Shown here: one piece after another, positions 45,575 through 53,931 of the stretch
Layout: every line of letters begins with the position of its first letter
Numbering within the stretch: the stretch's first letter is position 1
NCBI GenBank assembly: GCA_003666485.1
Contig: CP032931.1
Coordinates: 1-64,000 of the forward strand
Source: Levilactobacillus brevis
GTDB lineage: Bacteria > Bacillota > Bacilli > Lactobacillales > Lactobacillaceae
DNA: 64,000 nt
Direction: 5' to 3'
Notes under the pieces: model-generated
The model's database searches: none
What the model saw: only the letters and a program-made list of their open reading frames with translations
What the model was told of the DNA's origin: nothing
Position numbers and translations under genes: made by a program

Positions 45575-45871
45575 TTGAGAGGTGGCGAGTTAATGGCCGA
45601 AGATGTTGAGATTAAAGCCCTACACCAGTTTTACCGAAGCTTAAGTGAAGTAGTTGGCACAGAGGCTATGTTGCGCATCCATGCTCAGTACAAGGGAACC
45701 CAACTGAGTATCCCAATTCATCTGTACGACCGTAAGCTGGCCGCTCAACAAGTGAGAGAAGAGTTTGATGGACACAATCAAATGGCATTGGCTCATAAGT
45801 ATGGCTACTCACAAAAGTGGGTGTACAAAGTCTTGAGACGAAATGAGGAAGGTAAGGCAAAGGAGGAATAA
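45575..45871 (+). CDS. Mor-like small DNA-binding protein 2
   Basis: The 98-residue product aligns with the preceding protein across its length (YRSLSEVVGTEAMLRIHAQYKGTQLSIPIHLYDRK, then GHNQMALAHKYGYSQKWVYKVLRR). Start ATG 45593 (MAEDVEIK) has GAGAGGTGGCGAG upstream and is more likely than the in-frame start at 45575. It overlaps the context of a membrane-protein gene 3 bp downstream, indicating co-transcription. Confidence 0.65.
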   Translation: MRGGELMAEDVEIKALHQFYRSLSEVVGTEAMLRIHAQYKGTQLSIPIHLYDRKLAAQQVREEFDGHNQMALAHKYGYSQKWVYKVLRRNEEGKAKEE

Positions 45872-45874
45872 GTA

Positions 45875-46177
45875 ATGGGATTTATTTTGTTAATTGCTGT
45901 TATCGTGGGAGTTTGGATTGCACATAGCAAATTTGGTTTAGGTTGGGGTAAAATAGGAGCTGGGGTCGCGGCAGGATTCATTTTTTTGACGCGATGGGCA
46001 TTTAGTCAAGATCATGAACGTAGTCAGAAGATAGATGCACGGTTTAAACGATTGAGTCAACTGACCAATGAAGAGTTGAAGAATTACGCTAACGATTACA
46101 CAAACTCTCCTGAAGAACGAAGCTCAGCACTTAGAATGCTGAATACGCGTCGTGAGAATGGAACTGGACCGTTCTGA
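45875..46177 (+). CDS. Small membrane protein, cassette cargo
   Basis: The 100-residue product has two hydrophobic segments (FILLIAVIVGVWIA and GAGVAAGFIFLTRWAF) and a soluble C-terminal half (LTNEELKNYANDYTNSPEERSSALRMLNTRR). It starts 3 bp after the Mor-like gene; AAAGGAGG is inside the end of that gene. Function unknown. Confidence 0.6.
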   Translation: MGFILLIAVIVGVWIAHSKFGLGWGKIGAGVAAGFIFLTRWAFSQDHERSQKIDARFKRLSQLTNEELKNYANDYTNSPEERSSALRMLNTRRENGTGPF

Positions 46178-46227
46178 TTTTCTAAATGCTGGGATTCATT
46201 ATTAATACTTATTAATTTGGAGGTAAG

Positions 46228-46638
46228 ATGATGGGAAAATTTAGTAAGGCGGCTGTTACAGCAATGACCGTGTTTCTTGTGGGCGGAACGGTATCAACTA
46301 CGGCCAGTGCCGCGACATGGCATAAGGGAACGCCCAAAGCTTTGAGGGGTAACTGGAAACGTAGTTATAACGATCGTGGTTCAAAGGTTACTATTCACTT
46401 TCGTATCAAATCCAAGTCGATGAATATTGGTCGTCCAGGCTGGGCCGCGGAGAGTTGGTCAAGCTTGAAGTATCAAAAAGTGGGAGCTGGTACCTACAAG
46501 ATTAAAGGCACGTATCGAAATGGTGGTACGTTAACAAAAAAGAATTCTCATATGAAGTTAGTGAAGAAGTCAGGAAAGGTCACTTACAAAAATTCGTGGT
46601 CTAGTAGCTACTCATATCTTGGCTGGTTTCACAAGTAA
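46228..46638 (+). CDS. Small secreted protein, cassette cargo
   Basis: The 136-residue product has a signal peptide (KFSKAAVTAMTVFLVGGTVSTTASA, cleavage after ASA). The mature part is basic and rich in Trp, Tyr, Lys and Ser (NWKRSYNDRGSKVTIHFRIKSK; SWSSSYSYLGWFHK). Two adjacent ATGs; the second (46231) has better spacing to TGGAGG. It ends before a perfect terminator. Function unknown. Confidence 0.65.
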   Translation: MMGKFSKAAVTAMTVFLVGGTVSTTASAATWHKGTPKALRGNWKRSYNDRGSKVTIHFRIKSKSMNIGRPGWAAESWSSLKYQKVGAGTYKIKGTYRNGGTLTKKNSHMKLVKKSGKVTYKNSWSSSYSYLGWFHK

Positions 46639-46663
46639 TAATTAAAATAGTAATTATAATTTC

Positions 46664-46709
46664 AGGGCCAATCGACGTTGTACAGAAACGTCGATTGGCC
46701 CTATTTTTT
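46664..46709 (+). terminator. Strong terminator in the cassette
   Basis: AGGGCCAATCGACGT pairs perfectly with ACGTCGATTGGCCCT, followed by a T run. Confidence 0.9.
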
Positions 46710-46751
46710 GTGCACTGGATCATAGGAACATAGAAAAAGGAGAACGAAATT

Positions 46752-47306
46752 ATGACAGAATCAGCAACGACAAGTCCTGTAAATTTTAAGCTTGAAGGAA
46801 CGGTAAAATTCAACAAGGCAAAGACTCACCGGTATGAATTGAAAATAACGTGGAATCAACCGGCTAAGAAATTAGCTATGATCATTACCAACTTCCCGGG
46901 TAGTAGTGATGGTGTAGTCATGGATTTAACAACAATGCTGATTGTCAATCATGTGAGCCAACTAGGATTTGACGGTGTGGTCATGGTCAACTTATTTTCA
47001 GCCCTAGGCATTAATGAAAATCCCAAGCTAATGACGAGGGGGGTAGATTCGGTCACCGATCAGGTCATTTTACTATCTGCCAATGAAGTGAAGCAGGTGA
47101 TTTTGGCTACAGGTTCATTTACTAATCAAAATGTGATGGCTCAAAAACGGCAATATAGCATCATAAATGGTCTTAAGAAAGCGGGGTTTGATAAAAAATT
47201 AGCGATGCTTTGCGATGGCAGCGGGAAACCAGCACATCCATTAGCAGCCAAGGTGCGTAAGGACTGGCATATCCAAGTCCTTTCAAATTCAAAGGGGGAC
47301 AAATAG
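46752..47306 (+). CDS. DUF1643-family protein
   Basis: The 184-residue product matches the DUF1643 pattern: LAMIITNFPGSSD in the place of the usual NPSTAD block, then LGFDGVVMVNLFS, VILATGSF and the late KPAHPLAAKVR. DUF1643 genes are recurrent passengers near ccr genes in staphylococcal SCC elements, which supports the SCC relationship. The biochemical role is unknown. AAAAAGGAG precedes the ATG. It is first of three tightly spaced genes. Confidence 0.7.
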   Translation: MTESATTSPVNFKLEGTVKFNKAKTHRYELKITWNQPAKKLAMIITNFPGSSDGVVMDLTTMLIVNHVSQLGFDGVVMVNLFSALGINENPKLMTRGVDSVTDQVILLSANEVKQVILATGSFTNQNVMAQKRQYSIINGLKKAGFDKKLAMLCDGSGKPAHPLAAKVRKDWHIQVLSNSKGDK

Positions 47307-47308
47307 CC

Positions 47309-47611
47309 ATGATTATCGACGAGCAGATGTGGAAACAAGCCTTGGCTTATGCGGCTGGAAGTTACCTGAATAAGAAGGTAACTCCGCAAGAGTTAGTTGG
47401 CGAGGCAGAGCTATTTGAACGAGATGAGTTGGATCCAGATTGGCTTCCGGTGGATAGTAGCTCGATTCTGCCAGTGAGAGTTGTGGGATATGTGTACGGT
47501 ATCGCTGGTACTGACTTGATAGCGTATTCACTGGTTGGCCTGGAATCAGAGACGCTCTACTTGATGGGACTGTTTAAAGGCGGACGTCTGGTCTGGTTTG
47601 AGGAGGGATAA
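47309..47611 (+). CDS. Hypothetical protein downstream of the DUF1643 gene
   Basis: The 100-residue soluble acidic protein (ELVGEAELFERDELDPDWLPVD, then VVGYVYGIAGTDLIAYSLVGL) has no membrane segment. It starts 2 bp after the DUF1643 stop, with its ribosome site (AAAGGGGGAC) within that gene, so it is co-translated. Start ATG 47309. No family recognised. Confidence 0.6.
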   Translation: MIIDEQMWKQALAYAAGSYLNKKVTPQELVGEAELFERDELDPDWLPVDSSSILPVRVVGYVYGIAGTDLIAYSLVGLESETLYLMGLFKGGRLVWFEEG

Positions 47612-47614
47612 TTC

Positions 47615-47734
47615 ATGAAGATGAACAAGTTTGTTTTACAGCGGATTGGCCTAAAAGTGGTCGCAGCCATTATTACGGAGCTAGTAAGATTGGTTGATTT
47701 AGCAAATAAAGAAGCGCAAAGGCAATCACATTAG
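47615..47734 (+). CDS. Small ORF, 39 residues
   Basis: ATG 47615 lies 3 bp after the preceding stop and has GAGGAGG about 9 bases upstream (47600-47606). The product is amphipathic and basic (KFVLQRIGLKVVAAIITELVRLVDLANKEAQRQ), probably one helix. Its stop overlaps the converging pseudogene by 4 bp. Spacing and ribosome site make translation likely; function unknown. Confidence 0.5.
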   Translation: MKMNKFVLQRIGLKVVAAIITELVRLVDLANKEAQRQSH

Positions 47735-48252
47735 TTGTTGATAATATTTTCCCAATCACTAGTATGATTGGTTGCCTGATTGAGTTGATTAATGATGGGC
47801 CGTATTTTAGCAACGGTTTCTTTGATTTTATCCAAATCTGAATTCGGTAAATCTGCAAAGTTCTCGTTCCATTGCTTAAAGTAGTCGATGATTTTATTGG
47901 AATCATCAGTTAAGGCCTGGGATAACTCCGTCGAGAACGTGGATGCATCGAGTGTGCCTGTAACCATTTGATTATCGAATTTTTTCAGAGCATTGGTGAC
48001 TCTTTGCAAAGGGTAGGTTGTTGTCTTTACTTGAGTGTTTTTTAATAGGACACAGGTAAGATAGGTATCTAATGCGACGAATAATTGAGTGACAGATGCA
48101 GCGTCAATCTGGTCTACATCGTCGACATGTTTAACTAAACTAGCGTTATTTGTATCGTAATTTAGAAAGTCACTAATAGTTATATAACGCGTAGTGCTAG
48201 TAATGTAATATTTCAAGAATTGAATAACAAGCTTAAGTCCTAATGCATGCAA

Positions 48253-49206
48253 AAAGCCCGCATTTGCGGTAACTTCTATGGCGACGAAACCAAGAAAGAA
48301 GAACCGTAAATGCTAGGCCTCCCTAAAGTTATCGCAAAATTCAATCCAATTCAAGTCTCTGTCATGAAATTCATCAAAATTGTCCAGCCATATTACAATC
48401 AGTTAGCCAAAAGGTTTCGCTTTCGGTGTAATTATCGTGAACTTAAAACCAGTGATGTGGTCATCATTGCCTGCATGTTAGCTCGAATAGACTTGCGCGA
48501 AGTGTCTGAATCCCAGTTCCATCGGAATCTCATCGCTTCGGGGATTCGGGTTCCAGAACGAACCCGTTACAATCGGCGTTGCCGTCAGCTAACGATGGCT
48601 CTCAAGCTCATTCGTATTTGGATGCTCAAGCGTTACCGGCACGAGTCTGTCTATGAGATCATTGACAGCGCCCCAATCACCTTAGTTTCTGCACGGCGAA
48701 GCAATCGTGCCAAGGTGTTAAAAGGCATTGCCAATAAAGGCTATAATGCCACCAAACGGGTCTATTACTACGGCTTCAAGCTCCATGCCGTCATGAGTAA
48801 TGACGGGTACTTCATTGATTGGGAACTAACACCAGCTTCCGTGGACGATCGTAAAGTCACAATCGAATTACTACGTGAAGCTCCGGCAAAGTACGTTTTA
48901 GCAGATGGTGGTTACTTAAGCCGCCCACAGCAACAGTTTCTCAGACAAGAGTTTGGGATTCATCTGTGGTTTCCATTGCGAAAGAACATGCGACACAGTA
49001 AGCAAGTCAACTCAGCATTCTTGAAGAACCAGCGGCGACACATCGAGACTTGTTTTAGTAATTTGAACAAGGTCGGCCATTTTGAACACCCAGAGACTGA
49101 TACGATGAGCGGCCTTAACAGCCGGTTATCAACGCTTTTTCTCTGGAATGTCATTAAAGTTCATCATCAATTAGAACAAGGGTTAAGCGGGCTTAAGATT
49201 AATTGA
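48253..49206 (+). mobile_element. IS982-type insertion sequence (ends approximate)
   Basis: About 0.95 kb, interrupting the gene above. AAGCCCGC occurs inverted near both ends (48257-48264 and about 49189-49196). GCATTTGCGGT and ACCGTAAATGC form an inverted repeat just before the transposase start. I could not identify a target duplication. Confidence 0.65.
48310..49206 (+). CDS. IS982-family transposase
   Basis: The 298-residue DDE transposase shows probable catalytic acidic residues in YEIIDSAPI and LADGGYL, and the final Glu in HIETCFSNLNK. Blocks such as YYYGFKLHAVMSNDGYF and VPERTRYNRRCRQL are typical of IS982 transposases. Length is as expected, with no internal stop, so it may be active. 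The last residues lie close to or beyond the element's right repeat. Confidence 0.85.
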   Translation: MLGLPKVIAKFNPIQVSVMKFIKIVQPYYNQLAKRFRFRCNYRELKTSDVVIIACMLARIDLREVSESQFHRNLIASGIRVPERTRYNRRCRQLTMALKLIRIWMLKRYRHESVYEIIDSAPITLVSARRSNRAKVLKGIANKGYNATKRVYYYGFKLHAVMSNDGYFIDWELTPASVDDRKVTIELLREAPAKYVLADGGYLSRPQQQFLRQEFGIHLWFPLRKNMRHSKQVNSAFLKNQRRHIETCFSNLNKVGHFEHPETDTMSGLNSRLSTLFLWNVIKVHHQLEQGLSGLKIN

Positions 49207-50439
49207 AAAGTTACAAAGCTAGCACAACACGTTATATACGCTTTTTTAGCGGTTATACCTTTATAAGGGCCTATCCGTGATTTTAGTTGTGACGATTTTA
49301 TAGGCTTGGAGTTTATTTTATTAAAGTTGTCGATAACCTTAATGACCATATTAGTGCCTAACCGCTTGTTCGGAATCCCGGCAAGTAGTTCAATGTCTTG
49401 ATGTATCTCAAGTGCGGAAGGGTCTCTTTGTGTTGAGGAGGTTGATGGAGTGGCTACAGAATTATTAGTAGGATGTGTGCTTAAAAGCCCTCTTTGAACT
49501 AGAAGAGGCTTTAGATACAGGGCGATACCTTCTTTCGTGAATGGGTGATCAGCGTATATTTGCTGGATCAGATTTTTGATTTCAGTTTCAAGATTAGAAG
49601 GGAACCTGTTTTCAAACTTTAGAGATTGAACATTGGAAAAGGAATCGTCGGTTTCGACTTTGTCCAAGACTGATGAAATATTATTAACAGCATTAAATGA
49701 ATTTGTGACAGCAAATTGTTCAAGTAATACATTCAATAAGTCAATGCTGTTAGCAGTCTGTTCCATGTAGTCAGATGTAGATGATGTACCATTTAATGTA
49801 GAAACAATTTCGCCTAGTACTTTTTCGCCGATGTTCTTGTTCCCATGAATCAGATTTTGACTATAGTGATATGCCCGGGAGTGATGAATAGTTTCATAAC
49901 CGAATTTTTCTTTTTGGATATCGACTATCTTTGTTAAACTCTCATTTTTACTTTTGAGGACAGCATACCGATTTTTGAGGGCTGGTTCTTTTCGGCTATC
50001 TACCTTGCGTGCTAGGGCATTGGAGGTAGCAATCGCTGCTAGCCATGGAATAGCTTCGAATAGGTATATTGAGTCCTCGTAGTCCCGAAGGGATAGAGTG
50101 CTTGCCACAATCTCCTTGACCTTCTTATCTAGAGGTGAATTAGATTTGACGGAATGGACGTTGTTTAGTGTTTGTGTGTTTCCTAAATTTCTGTGTTTTA
50201 AGATTTTCTCTGCTTCAATAGCAATAGTTGCGAGATCATGTGAATCTAGATCGAAATTATTTTCTGACATAATATCTCCTATCTATAAAGTACCCGCGTT
50301 TTTGAAAAGAATAGACGGGTATAAATTTTGGGTGCTCATTGACTGTAATATGAGTGTCATCAAGAAGGAGGAATCCCTTTTGAAATTATAACTTAGTTGT
50401 GCTTTGTAGTGTGACTAGGTTTGAAAAGAGGATGTTTAA

Positions 50440-50772
50440 ATGTCTAGTAAAACAGCAAGTAAGTTGGGTGATTATCGTAAGAAACGTGTCAGTCATCCGC
50501 TAGGGCTACCAGGGGTTCAGATTCTTTTGGGGGCTTATGGTATCGGTGAGACCGTGACAACGGCCGAACTAGTGACACAAGCCGAAAAGGAAAAATACAC
50601 AGAACGACAAGTTTATGGCGCAATCTCTTCAGCCGTTCACCATGGTTGGCTGGAGAAGGTTCTAGACGAGACGAGAACTTATCGGGTTTGTGCAGCATCT
50701 AAAGAGCCGTACAAAGCCAAATGGAAGCCAAATATGCCAGCACCTAAAGATGAAGGGAGTGATGTTTTATGA
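50440..50772 (+). CDS. Small winged-helix-like protein preceding cch
   Basis: The 110-residue basic protein (LPGVQILLGAYGIGETVTTAELVTQAEKEKYTERQVYGAISSAVHHGWLEKV) has a pattern compatible with a winged helix-turn-helix. Its stop overlaps the start of the Cch-like ATPase by 4 bp (ATGA), so both are translated together. In SCC elements a small gene also commonly precedes cch; whether this one is homologous cannot be judged by eye. Confidence 0.6.
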   Translation: MSSKTASKLGDYRKKRVSHPLGLPGVQILLGAYGIGETVTTAELVTQAEKEKYTERQVYGAISSAVHHGWLEKVLDETRTYRVCAASKEPYKAKWKPNMPAPKDEGSDVL

Positions 50773-52463
50773 ACAATGAACTAGTTTCATGGAAGGATAT
50801 CCCTGTTCCTAAGGGATTTATCCTTAATGACACATCTCTTGGTTATACTGACAAGGATAAAATATATCACTACCTAGCACCTGCTATGGGATTGACCCAA
50901 GGAATTTCATCCTTGGAGACCGATATCCAAAGCTACATGCTTCAATACCGTAGCCCAGGTGGAGTAACTAAGATTCGTGAAGTCCCCGCCACTGTTCTTA
51001 CTGGTCGAGATATTGAAGGATTGGTGGCCTATGGAGTTGGGATTACGCCAGCCAATAAAGTTGCCATCCTGCGATACTTTATTGGTCAACGTATGCTTAT
51101 TCCAATGGATACCGTGTATGAAGGCGTCGGCTGGCTAAGTGATGGTGACTTTGGATTAGAACAGTTAATAAGTAAGGACTCTCAAAGAAAAGGGTTTCTT
51201 AAATCTGATGCATTGGACCTAGCCCCTAAGGGTAGCAGAACACAGTGGTTTAAGATGTGGGATACCGTAAGCGATTCAATACCGTTGCAACTAGCACTTG
51301 TAATCGGTCTGACTGCACCGTTGCTACGCCCGTTGTCACAGCAATTTCCAGATCTTGAAACACTCCTCTTTTCCGTAGTTGGTGATAGTTCAACTGGTAA
51401 GAGCACAATGCTGGCTTTGGCACTTAGCACTGCTGGCGCCAATCGTGCTATGCAGAAGGGTAGTCTATTTCAGTCGTGGAGTGGGACTGCCAATGCGCTT
51501 TCCTTACGTTTGAACGGTAACAATGGTGTGCCTTTTGGTCTGGACGAGCTTTCTAGATATATGGGACGAAATATTACCGGAACGATATATAACTTGGCTT
51601 CGGGCACTGAGAAGGCCCGTGCAACCAAGACGATGTCCTTGCGCTCAACGGCGTCCTGGCAGACAACCATAATCAGTACGGGAGAACGGGGGTTGTTAGA
51701 TGGCATGGCAGACCAAAACCAAGGCCTCCGCATGCGCGTTATCGAATGTGAGGGAATTACATGGACAAGATCTAGTGAGGAAGCCGAGTTGATTAAATCT
51801 GTCGTTGCAAATAACTATGGTTGGCTCTTTCCTGATTTCGTCAAAGCGATTCTGACCAACGCAACCAACCTCACGGCTGCGTTTCCGGCGACTGTTAGCG
51901 AGGTAAAGTCATTGATGCCGGATTCAAAATTTCGGGATCGTATTTCAACTAAGCTAGCTGTGGTTGAAATTGCAGCCCAGTTGGCCAACATCACTTGGCC
52001 TGAAATTAACATTAACGTTCAAGAGATCATGCGGTTATTGATTAAAAGTACCACTGCAACTTGGGGAACCGATTTAGGTGATCGTGTCTATGCTCGTCTT
52101 TTGGATTATTTAAAGACAAATCAAGGCTCGTTACTTCTAAAGGGGCGGGTTGGTCAAGCTGGGCCACACGTGATTGGGAACGTCTCGATGACGTTTAACC
52201 CGGTAAAGATGTACGTCAATCTTTATCCTTCAGAGTATACGCGAATTGTGACTGATGAGCTTGGTGCACAGAGCGAACGGGTTGTGACGGCAAGTCTTAA
52301 GGAGAAGGGCTATATCCAGTCAGAACCTGGCCGCAATACGATTCGAAAGATTGTTGATGGCAAACGTGTCACTTTCATTTCAATTCTCGTACCAACGAGT
52401 GAGGAGAACGATTTCATATTACGTAATAGCTTTGATGCTGACGGTCGCTTAAAAAATTATTGA
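50769..52463 (+). CDS. cch: Cch-like DUF927 ATPase (putative self-loading helicase)
   Basis: The 564-residue protein has the DUF927 layout: a beta-rich front part (VPATVLTGRDIEGLVAYGVGI, VYEGVGWLSDG) followed by an ATPase with Walker A VVGDSSTGKSTMLALAL (about residue 205-221), Walker B-like GVPFGLDEL, and sensor-like TIISTGE. Staphylococcal SCC Cch proteins have the same fold and are MCM-like helicases thought to replicate the excised cassette. Its place directly before the recombinases supports the name. An extra C-terminal wH-like region follows (AQSERVVTASLKEKGYIQSEPGRNTIRK). Confidence 0.8.
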   Translation: MNNELVSWKDIPVPKGFILNDTSLGYTDKDKIYHYLAPAMGLTQGISSLETDIQSYMLQYRSPGGVTKIREVPATVLTGRDIEGLVAYGVGITPANKVAILRYFIGQRMLIPMDTVYEGVGWLSDGDFGLEQLISKDSQRKGFLKSDALDLAPKGSRTQWFKMWDTVSDSIPLQLALVIGLTAPLLRPLSQQFPDLETLLFSVVGDSSTGKSTMLALALSTAGANRAMQKGSLFQSWSGTANALSLRLNGNNGVPFGLDELSRYMGRNITGTIYNLASGTEKARATKTMSLRSTASWQTTIISTGERGLLDGMADQNQGLRMRVIECEGITWTRSSEEAELIKSVVANNYGWLFPDFVKAILTNATNLTAAFPATVSEVKSLMPDSKFRDRISTKLAVVEIAAQLANITWPEININVQEIMRLLIKSTTATWGTDLGDRVYARLLDYLKTNQGSLLLKGRVGQAGPHVIGNVSMTFNPVKMYVNLYPSEYTRIVTDELGAQSERVVTASLKEKGYIQSEPGRNTIRKIVDGKRVTFISILVPTSEENDFILRNSFDADGRLKNY

Positions 52464-52481
52464 GACAGGAGAGTAGGTACT

Positions 52482-52601
52482 ATGGCTAAGGATACTATTG
52501 GATTGGATGAGTTTGCTGATGAGGTGGCGAATGTGCTGTTAGAGCATGTTCTCTGGCATCGTGAAACGACGGATAATGAGAGAGGGAACGCTGATGACTG
52601 A
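52482..52601 (+). CDS. Small ORF between cch and ccrA
   Basis: The 39-residue acidic, helical frame starts at ATG 52482 with ACAGGAG about 9 bases upstream, and its stop overlaps the ccrA start by 8 bp. Sequence of the type DEFADEVANVLLEHVLWHRE. Coupling to ccrA suggests translation; function unknown. Confidence 0.55.
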   Translation: MAKDTIGLDEFADEVANVLLEHVLWHRETTDNERGNADD

Positions 52602-53931
52602 CTTAGCTGTCGGGTACACCCGGGTTAGCACTACTAATCAAACTGGGCCTGATAGTTTTTCACTGGCAGCTCAAAAAGCGGTTATTCAGGAAATGGCGTC
52701 GACACGAAACTTGGCGGTCGGCGCCATTTTCACTGATGTTGCTTCTGGTTCTAGTGATAAACGTGAAGGACTAAGCCTTCTTCTCAGTGCCTTAGATAAT
52801 CCGCAGGTAAAATTTCTGCTGGTGTATCGCCTAAATCGCTTAGCACGCAATCTGCGACTATTGCTGACTATTGTACACATGTGCGTTATAAACAGCGTAC
52901 AAATCATAAGTCAGATGGAGTCGGACTTTTTTACTAACACGGCTACTGGAAAGCTACAATTATCCGCGTATGGCGCCATTGCTGAGCTTGAACGAGAGAT
53001 GACTCGCGAAAATCAGCGTAATGCTCTAAAGGAAAAACGTCGACAAGGTGAAGTTCTTTCGGAAAATGTGGCGTTTGGATACAAGTATGATGCAGTCAGT
53101 AAACATGCAGTCATATCAGCAGTGGATGCTGAGGTTGTTCGTTGGCTTTACCAGCGATATACCACGATGGATGAAGGGTATCGGTTACTGACCATAGCTT
53201 GTAATGATCACTTTGGCATGAATTTAAAACAGCCTCATGTTGGACGCATTTTACGAAATGGACGCTACGCGGGGAAGGACATCAACTATCCGGCGATTAT
53301 TTCACAGAAGCTGTTTGCGAAGGCAGAGGCAAAGCGAAAAGCGCGAGGTGCAGTTAAAACGCACAATGAGTCGTGGCTCCATGGCAAGCTAGTTTGTCCT
53401 ATCTGTAGAAAAAAACTATTGGTTAACACGGTAACACGTCGAGGAAAACGCGTTCGCTACTATGCGTGCCGTCAAGAAGGGCACACATTCTCGGTGAAAG
53501 CTACAGTGGTTGAGCAACTCGTTTTGGGACAGTTAGAGCAGTTAGTAAAAGTGAAGAGTTTAAAATTGGCTATATCACGTGGGATAGAAGCGTCATCTGT
53601 GCATAATTCTTCAAGGGTATTGCCAGATGTAAAAGAGCTGCTAGGTAAGCTTGAAGCGGGTCAAATCTCTTCCGCAATGTATATCAAGCAAAAGGGCGAT
53701 ATTGAGCGGTCGACTAAGCAATTTCGACAACAGGCTGAGAATCAAGAGCAGGCCATTGCAAAGGTTATTCAGGCTTTCAAAAACGATGATTCGCTGAAAG
53801 GTGAGGTCTGGAATAGGCTGCTTGGTCGTATTGAATTCGATGAAAGCAAGCTTGTTACAGGCATTTTCTTAGCTGCTTGGCCGACTGATAATTTACTGAA
53901 AGGAGAGAATGAATTTGGAGAATACGACTAA
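52594..53931 (+). CDS. ccrA: Large serine recombinase, CcrA-like
   Basis: The 445-residue protein (staphylococcal CcrA has about 449) has catalytic serine in VGYTRVSTTNQ, the resolvase-domain block LLVYRLNRLARNLRLLLTIV with the conserved Arg residues, a Recombinase domain (NVAFGYKYD), and a zinc ribbon (CPIC...YYACRQEGH) before a coiled coil. I choose ATG 52594 (MTDLAVGYTR) with GAGAGGGA upstream; the longer upstream frame would overlap the small ORF fully. It acts with CcrB to excise and integrate the cassette at rlmH. Its 3' end overlaps ccrB by 23 bp. Confidence 0.85.
   Translation: MTDLAVGYTRVSTTNQTGPDSFSLAAQKAVIQEMASTRNLAVGAIFTDVASGSSDKREGLSLLLSALDNPQVKFLLVYRLNRLARNLRLLLTIVHMCVINSVQIISQMESDFFTNTATGKLQLSAYGAIAELEREMTRENQRNALKEKRRQGEVLSENVAFGYKYDAVSKHAVISAVDAEVVRWLYQRYTTMDEGYRLLTIACNDHFGMNLKQPHVGRILRNGRYAGKDINYPAIISQKLFAKAEAKRKARGAVKTHNESWLHGKLVCPICRKKLLVNTVTRRGKRVRYYACRQEGHTFSVKATVVEQLVLGQLEQLVKVKSLKLAISRGIEASSVHNSSRVLPDVKELLGKLEAGQISSAMYIKQKGDIERSTKQFRQQAENQEQAIAKVIQAFKNDDSLKGEVWNRLLGRIEFDESKLVTGIFLAAWPTDNLLKGENEFGEYD

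Larger units (their letters stand above)
47731..50270 (-). pseudogene. Large unknown cassette gene split by an IS982-type insertion
   Basis: The 5' part runs from ATG 50270 to about 49198 (MSENNFDLDSHDLATIAIEAEKI...GITAKKAYITCCASFVTF). The 3' part is the open frame 48252-47731 (LGLKLVIQFLKYYITSTTR...NHTSDWENIINN). Removing about 48253-49197 would join them in one frame of about 530 residues with a hydrophobic stretch at the junction. The intact protein would be mostly helical, Ser/Asn-rich, with possible coiled coil (YAVLKSKNESLTKIVDIQKEK). No family recognised. Each fragment might still be translated, but the gene as a whole is broken. Confidence 0.65.

Noticed and set aside
47313-47531. Minus-strand frame opposite the gene downstream of DUF1643
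   Set aside because: Shadow of a gene with a clear ribosome site and operon spacing on the plus strand.
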